This document shows positions 15,107 through 20,365 of a stretch of 20,365 bases of DNA, in pieces. Origin of the DNA: Clostridiales bacterium UBA4653 (GTDB lineage Bacteria > Bacillota > Clostridia > Oscillospirales > CAG-272); contig DHMB01000029.1 in assembly GCA_002405565.1 (NCBI GenBank), positions 1 to 20,365 of the forward strand, written 5' to 3'. The number at the start of each line of letters is the position of its first letter. The first letter of the stretch is position 1. A program made the position numbers and the translations under genes. A model generated the notes under the pieces. It did not search any database. It had not been told where the DNA came from and worked only from the letters and a program-made list of their open reading frames with translations.

Positions 15107-16065
15107 TATTTGGTTTCTCCTTTTCCGAGCACCGAGCTCTCCGTTATCTTTCTGCCGCGGACAAAATCTCCCGCGCTCATTTCATTTTTACCCTGCGGGA
15201 TAAGGCGCAGGATTGCAAGCCTGCCCTCGCCGCAGTTTATTTCGATTCTGCCTTCTCCCTTGCCGCCGAGAAGGGCAACCGTTCCGGGCTCGCCGTTCCG
15301 TTCTCCCTCGGCTGTGACAGCCCTCGTTATCTTGACGGGAATGCCGTCAATGTCCGTCTGTGCGAGCGGGGCGGGGGAAAGCGCACGGATTCTCTGCGAA
15401 CAGACGTCCGCGCTTTCCGAAAAATCAATGATTCTGTCCCCGGCTTCAATCTTCTTTGCATAGGTTGAGAGACTGTCGTCCTGCTTTTCCGGCGGGTATT
15501 TGTCCGTCCCGATCGAACGGATGACGTCGAGCAGAAGAGCCGCTCCCTTTGCGGAAAGCTCGCTTTCAATGTCGCCGCACGTCGATGACGGCAAAAGCGG
15601 CACGGAGACCTTTGCAAGCATATCGCCCGTGTCCAGCCCGTCGTCCATTTTCATTATCGTTACGCCGATTTCCTTTTCTCCCGCCATAATGGCTCTCTGA
15701 AAGGGCGCGGCGCCGCGGTACTTGGGAAGGATCGAGCCGTGAACGTTTATTGCGCCGAACTGTGGCTCAAAAAGCACGTAATGCGGCAGGATTTTGCCGT
15801 ATGCAACGACGATGCAAAGCTCGGGCGCAAGCGAGCGGAACGTCTCGCCGAAGGCTTCTTCTTTGAGCGTTGACGGCTGAAAGACCGGATAGCCCAGCTC
15901 CTGCGCCAGCACCTTTACGGGCGTCGGCATTAGCTTGTGGCCGCGGTCTTTTGGCTTGTCCTCTCTTGTGACAACGCCGATTATATCGTTTTTATATTCC
16001 GATTCCGCAATCGCCGAAAGCACGTTTTTTGCAAAATCGGGGGTGCCGAAGAAAAGTATTCTCAA
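15106..16065 (-). CDS. fmt: Methionyl-tRNA formyltransferase
   Basis: Fmt formylates Met on the initiator tRNA using 10-formyltetrahydrofolate, and its product is deformylated after synthesis by Def, encoded just upstream. The 319-residue protein has the formyltransferase core with N107 and H109 in NVHGSILPKYRG, D145 in the LDTGDML stretch, and a C-terminal tRNA-binding OB domain (about 205-319). These match N108, H110 and D146 of E. coli. The start is TTG at 16063-16065, with AAGGAG seven bases upstream. It overlaps the def stop in the sequence TTGA. No ATG would keep the family's opening MRILFFGTPDFA. Confidence 0.97.
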   Translation of the reverse strand: MRILFFGTPDFAKNVLSAIAESEYKNDIIGVVTREDKPKDRGHKLMPTPVKVLAQELGYPVFQPSTLKEEAFGETFRSLAPELCIVVAYGKILPHYVLFEPQFGAINVHGSILPKYRGAAPFQRAIMAGEKEIGVTIMKMDDGLDTGDMLAKVSVPLLPSSTCGDIESELSAKGAALLLDVIRSIGTDKYPPEKQDDSLSTYAKKIEAGDRIIDFSESADVCSQRIRALSPAPLAQTDIDGIPVKITRAVTAEGERNGEPGTVALLGGKGEGRIEINCGEGRLAILRLIPQGKNEMSAGDFVRGRKITESSVLGKGETK

Positions 16066-16541
16066 TTTTCGTCTCCTTCTTCAAGCTCTTCTCTTGTCAT
16101 CATTCTTTCCGCTTTGTCCGGATAAAGGATACCGTCGAGATGGTCGATTTCGTGACACATAGCGCGTGCCAGAAGCCCCATGCCCTCATATGTCCTTTCG
16201 TTTCCTTCAATGTCCGTCGCGCGGATTTTGACATAATTCGGTCTGCGGACGATGCCCTGCTCGCCGGGGAGCGAAAGGCAGCCCTCAGGGCCGACCTGCT
16301 CTCCCGCCATTTCGATTATTTCGGGGTTGATGAGATAAAGCACCTCCCCCTCCGTCACTTCAATTACAACCGCACGACGCAGAACGCCGACCTGCGGAGC
16401 CGCAAGCCCGACGCCGTCCGCCGCACGCATAGTTTCGAGCATATCGGAGAGAAGAGTTCTGATTCTGTCCGTTATTTCCGTAATCGGGCGGCTCTTTTTG
16501 CGGAGCGGCTCCTCTTCCGTTATTATTTTCAGCTTTGCCAT
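16062..16541 (-). CDS. def: Peptide deformylase
   Basis: Def removes the formyl group from the N terminus of new proteins. The 159 residues contain the three family motifs: GVGLAAPQ (43-50), EGCLSLPG with C88, and HEIDH (130-134). Metal is bound by C88, H130 and H134, with E131 catalytic. A good AAAGGAGG site precedes the ATG. The gene follows priA after 11 bases and overlaps fmt by four. The pairing with fmt is functional as well as positional. Confidence 0.97.
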   Translation of the reverse strand: MAKLKIITEEEPLRKKSRPITEITDRIRTLLSDMLETMRAADGVGLAAPQVGVLRRAVVIEVTEGEVLYLINPEIIEMAGEQVGPEGCLSLPGEQGIVRRPNYVKIRATDIEGNERTYEGMGLLARAMCHEIDHLDGILYPDKAERMMTREELEEGDEN

Positions 16542-16552
16542 AGTTCCTCCTT

Positions 16553-18997
16553 TTATACCGTCGACGGGTTTATGTCAACGGAGACGGATATTTTCCCTCC
16601 CGCCGCTTTTTCCGCGCTCAAAAGCAATTCGGAAAACAACGCGCGTGAGCGGGTATTGTTTTTATGTTTTATCAGAATTCTCATTCTGTATTTGTTTTTC
16701 AGTTTATATAGCGGCGCCTCAAACGGGCCGAAGACCGTCAGCGGTACGTCCGCATATTTTTCCGCAGAAAGGCGGGAAAGCTCCTCTGCCAGCTTTGCGG
16801 CAAACTCTTTTGATATCGCTTCTTCCGGCGACGACACCGAAAACAGCGCGATGTCGCAGAAGGGCGGGAAGAGCAGAGCGCGACGCAGGGCGATTTCGTT
16901 TCCGAAGAACTTTTCATAGTCCTGCTCGGCGCCGAGACGTATCGTTTCGCTGTCCGGACAGTATGTCTGAACGACAGCCTCTCCCGGCTCGTCGCTCCTG
17001 CCCGACCTGCCGACGAGCTGCGTTATGACGGAAAACGTCCTCTCCGCCGCGCGGAAATCGTCGGAATAGAGGGAGCTGTCCGCAGAGACAGCCGCCGCAA
17101 GCGTCACGCGGGGAAAATTATGTCCCTTTGCAATCATCTGCGTGCCGAGAAGTATATCGGCTTCGCCTCTTGAAAACTTGCCGATTATCTCGTCCCTTGA
17201 ATATTTGCCGGTCGTCGTGTCCGCGTCCATACGGAGCACCCTTGCGGACGGTATAAGCGATTTTACGGCTTCTTCAAGCGCCTGGGTGCCGTAGCCCATA
17301 TAGCCGATGTGCTCGCTCCCGCAGGCGGGACAGGTCTTCGGCGGATTTGTTTTGTAGCCACAGTAATGACAGACCATCGAGCCTCTGCCGCCGCTTACGT
17401 GATACGTCAGGGCGACGGAGCAATGCGGGCAGAGCATAACGCCCCCGCATTTGCGGCAGATGAGGAAGCTGCTGTAACCCCTTCTGTTTAGAAAGAGAAG
17501 CGACTGATGTCCCTCCTCGTAGTTTTTTATCAGCTTTTCCGCAAGCACCTTGCCGATTATTCTGAATTCCGATGAATCCTCGCGCATATCGGCGAGAGTG
17601 ACGGTCGGCAGGGTCGCCTTTCCGTATCTGCCTTCGAGCTTTATAAGCGAATATACTCCGGTCACCGCCCTGTAATAAGTTTCGACGGACGGCGTTGCCG
17701 AGCATAAGAGCATAAGCGCGCCGTTTTTTTCGCAACGGTGACGCGCGACGTCCTTTGCGGAATATTTCGGCGACTGATCGGATTTGTATGTGTGCTCCTG
17801 CTCCTCGTCTATGACGATCAGCCCGAGATTTTCAAGCGGAGCAAAAATTGCGGAGCGTGTGCCGAGGACGACGTCGCAATCGCCGCGGCGGATTTTCCTG
17901 TAAGTGTCAAACCGCTCGCCCGCGGAAAGCGCGGAATGTATGACGGCGAGCCTGTCCCCGAAGAGCGCGGAAAACATCGCAACCGATTGCCACGTCAGCG
18001 CAATCTCCGGCACCAGAACGATTGCCGTTTTGCCCGATTTTATAACGTCATCACAGAGCGAAAGAATGACGCTCGTCTTGCCGGAGCCTGTCACGCCGTA
18101 TAAAAGCGCGCCGTGCGGCTTTCCGTCGATAAGCGATAAAAGCTCCTTTTTCGCCCGCGCCTGCCCCTCGGAAAGCTCGGTTTTGCCGGCTCGAACGGGA
18201 AAATTCATATAAGGAAGGCGCAGCTTTTCCTGCTTTATGACGTTTATAAGTCCGCGCTTTTCAAGCCCGCTTACAGTCGACGGCGAAAAGCCCTCTTCCG
18301 CTAGCTCCGAAAGCGGAATTCTGCCCGCCTCACGGATTCTTTCGTAAAGACGACGGTGATTTTCCGTCGTTCTCGGCATGGAAAGCGCACTTTCGTCCGC
18401 GTCATCGCGCAGAACGGCGATTTTCTCCTCCGCTTTTGTCGCGCCTTTTATTTTCAGCTCGGAGATAAGCTCCCCGCTTCTTGCCATTTTGCGGGCAAGG
18501 GAAGAGACATCGTCCGAAAAAATCTTTTTCAGCTCCGAAAGAGGAGTTTTGCCGTTTTCCAGCAGATAATCGAAAAGGACGCGGCTCTTCTGATTGAGAG
18601 ACGAAACGTCCACTCCGTCCGCCGCGGAAAACCAGTCCTCCGCTTTTTCAAATGCGTCCGCGGGAATAAGCCTGCGGACGGCGTCTCCGATTGAACAAAA
18701 TGTGCGCTCGCAGAGAAAATCGACTGTGCCCATCATCTCTTCCGTGAGCGAAAGGTCGGGATTGATAACGGATATTATGGGCTTTAAGGAAAGCCCGTCC
18801 TCCGTTTCCTCCCTGTGCTCGGAGGCGGTGACTATCGCGCTCTGTTTTCTGTTGCCCGCGCCGAACGGCACAAGCACAAAATCCCCGCGCATGACCCTTC
18901 TTTCCTCCGAATCGGGAACGTAATAGGTATAAACCGAGTCGAGGTGGTGAGGAAGGTCTAAAAGCCTGACTCCGACGGCGCGGTCATATTTCTCCAT
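16553..18997 (-). CDS. priA: Primosomal protein N' (replication restart helicase PriA)
   Basis: PriA recognises stalled forks and recombination intermediates and reloads the replicative helicase. The 814-residue protein has an N-terminal fork-binding domain (about 1-105) and a winged-helix region. The superfamily 2 helicase core has Walker A GVTGSGKT (301-308) and DEEQ (397-400). Eight zinc-binding cysteines follow: C514, C517, C523, C526, C543, C546, C556 and C559. The helicase motif with VGRSGR is at 662-667. The length is slightly above E. coli PriA. It starts six bases after the rpoZ stop. No convincing Shine-Dalgarno site precedes the ATG, so translation is probably coupled to rpoZ. In B. 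subtilis coaBC lies between these two genes; here it is absent. Confidence 0.96.
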   Translation of the reverse strand: MEKYDRAVGVRLLDLPHHLDSVYTYYVPDSEERRVMRGDFVLVPFGAGNRKQSAIVTASEHREETEDGLSLKPIISVINPDLSLTEEMMGTVDFLCERTFCSIGDAVRRLIPADAFEKAEDWFSAADGVDVSSLNQKSRVLFDYLLENGKTPLSELKKIFSDDVSSLARKMARSGELISELKIKGATKAEEKIAVLRDDADESALSMPRTTENHRRLYERIREAGRIPLSELAEEGFSPSTVSGLEKRGLINVIKQEKLRLPYMNFPVRAGKTELSEGQARAKKELLSLIDGKPHGALLYGVTGSGKTSVILSLCDDVIKSGKTAIVLVPEIALTWQSVAMFSALFGDRLAVIHSALSAGERFDTYRKIRRGDCDVVLGTRSAIFAPLENLGLIVIDEEQEHTYKSDQSPKYSAKDVARHRCEKNGALMLLCSATPSVETYYRAVTGVYSLIKLEGRYGKATLPTVTLADMREDSSEFRIIGKVLAEKLIKNYEEGHQSLLFLNRRGYSSFLICRKCGGVMLCPHCSVALTYHVSGGRGSMVCHYCGYKTNPPKTCPACGSEHIGYMGYGTQALEEAVKSLIPSARVLRMDADTTTGKYSRDEIIGKFSRGEADILLGTQMIAKGHNFPRVTLAAAVSADSSLYSDDFRAAERTFSVITQLVGRSGRSDEPGEAVVQTYCPDSETIRLGAEQDYEKFFGNEIALRRALLFPPFCDIALFSVSSPEEAISKEFAAKLAEELSRLSAEKYADVPLTVFGPFEAPLYKLKNKYRMRILIKHKNNTRSRALFSELLLSAEKAAGGKISVSVDINPSTV

Positions 18998-19003
18998 TTT
19001 TGA

Positions 19004-19294
19004 TTAAAGGTCGTCGTGAATTTCTTTGTCGGCTTCGGGGTCAACAACCTCAAAATCGCCTCTGTAAAGACGCTGAACAGCGTTTTCAACGGCTTTCTTA
19101 TCGCGGACGTCGCCCTTGATGAGCGCGGCGATTGTCTTGTCCGTTTCTTTTCTTTCAATCATTTTTTCCGCTTTTTCTCTCTGCGCAACGTATTCATCCG
19201 TTACCATTCTTGCGCATTTTGCCGTTGCCATAACGAGCATATAGCGATTCATTTTGCCTTTTGTAAGCTGGTCGATTGAAGGCTTAATCATCAT
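19004..19294 (-). CDS. rpoZ: DNA-directed RNA polymerase omega subunit
   Basis: Omega helps assemble RNA polymerase by holding the beta-prime C terminus. The 96-residue product has the family opening (PSIDQL, then RYMLVMATAKCAR) and follows gmk directly, the conserved Bacillota position. The middle (about 35-70) is longer and more charged than the short B. subtilis form and lacks the usual KPV.IA stretch. Because of this divergence the call rests partly on context. The first of two adjacent ATGs is used; AGGAG stands nine bases upstream. The gap to gmk is 16 bases and the gap to priA six. Confidence 0.87.
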   Translation of the reverse strand: MMIKPSIDQLTKGKMNRYMLVMATAKCARMVTDEYVAQREKAEKMIERKETDKTIAALIKGDVRDKKAVENAVQRLYRGDFEVVDPEADKEIHDDL

Positions 19295-19310
19295 AACGTT
19301 TATCTCCTAA

Positions 19311-19925
19311 TCAATTAAAAAATTTTTCTTTTACTTCTCTGTTGCGGAAAGTGCGCGCCTTTTCCGCCTTTTCGATTGACATTATAAGCTCTGCCGCCTT
19401 GTCCGATTCACCGTGACCGTTTATGACGATGTAATCGTATTTGGAAAAATATTCGAGCTCATAGCGCGACGCTTCCATTCTTCTGCGGATTATTTCGTCC
19501 GTTTCCGTGCCCCTGCCGCGCAGGCGCTCTTCAAGGGTTTTTGCGTCCGGCGGGAGAATCAGAATCATGACCGCCTCCGGCATTTTTTCCTTCACCTGCG
19601 TTGCGCCCTGAACCTCAATTTCAAGGATGATGTTCTTTCCTTCTTCAAGGCACTTTTCAACAGCCGCCTTCGGCGTTCCGTAAAAATTGCCGACGTATTC
19701 CGCATGCTCGAGCATTTCGCCCGCGGCAATCTTCTTTTCAAATTCCTCAAGGGAAATGAAATGATAATGGACTCCGTCAATCTCGCCCGCTCTCGGTTTT
19801 CTTGTCGTCGCGGAGACGGAGAATTCAAAATTGCCCGAATCGACGAGCTTTTTGTTTATCGTGCTCTTTCCGCTTCCGGCGGGGCCGGATATAACAAAGA
19901 GCAATCCTCTTTTGCCGTCATTCAT
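19311..19925 (-). CDS. gmk: Guanylate kinase
   Basis: Gmk phosphorylates GMP to GDP in nucleotide salvage and synthesis. The 204-residue protein has the P-loop GPAGSGKST (14-22), the GMP-binding segment S38-x-TTRKPR with R42 and R45, E73, Y82, and the EIEVQGA stretch (about 102-108). A lid with RLRGRGTE closes over ATP. Length is standard. Its ATG overlaps the remA stop by four bases, and the ribosome site lies in the acidic-tail codons of remA. Confidence 0.97.
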   Translation of the reverse strand: MNDGKRGLLFVISGPAGSGKSTINKKLVDSGNFEFSVSATTRKPRAGEIDGVHYHFISLEEFEKKIAAGEMLEHAEYVGNFYGTPKAAVEKCLEEGKNIILEIEVQGATQVKEKMPEAVMILILPPDAKTLEERLRGRGTETDEIIRRRMEASRYELEYFSKYDYIVINGHGESDKAAELIMSIEKAEKARTFRNREVKEKFFN

Positions 19926-20197
19926 TCGTCATCATCCTCGTCTTCATCGTCGGGCTCGAACAGGCCTTCAAGTCTGCCCGATATCGTTTCCGCCGCAAGG
20001 GCGGACAGAATGACATGGTCGCTGTCCGTTATTATAACGGAGCGGGTGCGTCTGCCGCAGGAAACGTCGATAAGCCCGCCGGCTTCCTTCTGCTCTGCGA
20101 CAAGTCGCTTTATCGGTGCGGATTCGGGGCTGACAACAGCGACAACTCTGTGCGCCGCAACCATATTACCGAAACCGATGTTTATAAATTTCATCAT
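19922..20197 (-). CDS. remA: RemA-family DNA-binding regulator (DUF370) with acidic tail
   Basis: RemA activates biofilm-matrix and osmoprotection genes in B. subtilis by binding DNA as an oligomeric ring; the family is known as DUF370. The 91-residue product matches from NIGFGN (6-11) through GRRTRSVIITDSDHVILSA (48-66). Residues 81-91 form a tail that is almost entirely Asp and Glu, which B. subtilis RemA lacks. The role in this organism is unknown, and in many Bacillota without a matrix operon the gene is kept next to gmk as here. Two ATGs are adjacent (20197 and 20194); the upstream ribosome site is weak. It begins 27 bases after the yicC stop. Confidence 0.93.
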   Translation of the reverse strand: MMKFINIGFGNMVAAHRVVAVVSPESAPIKRLVAEQKEAGGLIDVSCGRRTRSVIITDSDHVILSALAAETISGRLEGLFEPDDEDEDDDE

Positions 20198-20224
20198 AAA
20201 ATTATTTGTGCCGTCCTTTCGGAA

Positions 20225-20365
20225 TCATTCAATATTCTGTATCTGTTCGCGGATTTTTTCAAGCTCTGCCTTGATTTCAACAACGAGCTTCGCAATTTCC
20301 GCGTTGTTTGCCTTTGAACCGATTGTGTTTGTCTCTCTGTTTATCTCCTGAAGCAGGAAATCCAG
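20225..20365 (-). CDS. yicC: YicC-family endoribonuclease, C-terminal end (partial at window edge)
   Basis: Only the last 46 codons and the TGA (20225-20227) are inside the window. They carry the signature end of the YicC/YloC family: LDFLLQEINRETNTIGSKA, then KLVVEIK, then IREQIQNIE. YicC proteins are endoribonucleases implicated in RNA turnover. The gene continues past the right edge, so start, promoter and full length cannot be judged. It is the first visible member of the minus-strand operon, as in other Bacillota. Confidence 0.92.
   Translation of the reverse strand: MDFLLQEINRETNTIGSKANNAEIAKLVVEIKAELEKIREQIQNIE

Noticed and set aside
16498..17028. Plus-strand frames opposite priA, fmt and rsmB
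   Set aside because: They are shadows of well-identified minus-strand genes, without start signals or recognisable domains.
1..20365. CRISPR array, tRNA, rRNA, riboswitch, phage or transposase
   Set aside because: No regularly spaced repeats, cloverleaf, known aptamer core or mobile-element protein was seen on either strand.

Overview
The window reads as a chromosomal segment of an uncultured member of the Clostridia (Bacillota), probably a gut-type lineage. Three things point there. The block yicC-remA-gmk-rpoZ-priA-def-fmt-(zinc peptidase)-rsmB-rlmN-prpC-prkC-rsgA is the conserved Bacillota order. RemA, RNase Y and a PrpC/PrkC signalling pair occur together. Shine-Dalgarno sites are strong and several genes start with TTG. 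I see no phage, transposase, CRISPR array, tRNA or rRNA.

Layout. Positions 1-427 are non-coding and built of degenerate intergenic repeats. A near-consensus promoter (428-457) leads to rny (RNase Y, 566-2119), which ends at a clear terminator. The 600-base gap 2120-2719 holds a repeat copy and two promoters of the same architecture, 185 bp apart. It also holds a possible short structured transcript and an 18-bp palindrome in the leader of the next gene. That gene (2720-7576) encodes a 1618-residue secreted protein with three N-terminal SLH repeats and codon choice typical of very high expression. It is probably a major surface-layer protein. A strong terminator follows, then an extended -10 promoter and a small six-helix membrane protein of unknown function (7718-8398) with its own terminator. 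Positions 8441-9085 lie between convergent transcription units and are packed with more repeat modules.

From 9086 to the right edge everything is on the minus strand and looks like one operon. Adjacent genes are separated by at most 39 bases, and six of the twelve junctions overlap (five by 4 bases, one by 1). Reading in the direction of transcription: yicC (C-terminal end only), remA, gmk, rpoZ, priA, def, fmt, a YugP-type zinc peptidase, rsmB, rlmN, prpC, prkC, rsgA. It combines nucleotide supply, the RNA polymerase omega subunit, replication restart, initiator-tRNA formylation and deformylation, rRNA and tRNA methylation, Ser/Thr phosphosignalling and 30S ribosome maturation. The kinase lacks the extracellular PASTA repeats usual for PrkC.

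The most interesting signal is upstream of the surface-layer gene. Each of the two promoters carries a TGTTACA-type direct repeat that fits the WalR (YycF) consensus, placed exactly 15 bp upstream of the -35 element. This suggests that surface-layer synthesis, and perhaps a small RNA, is wired to the cell-wall homeostasis regulon.
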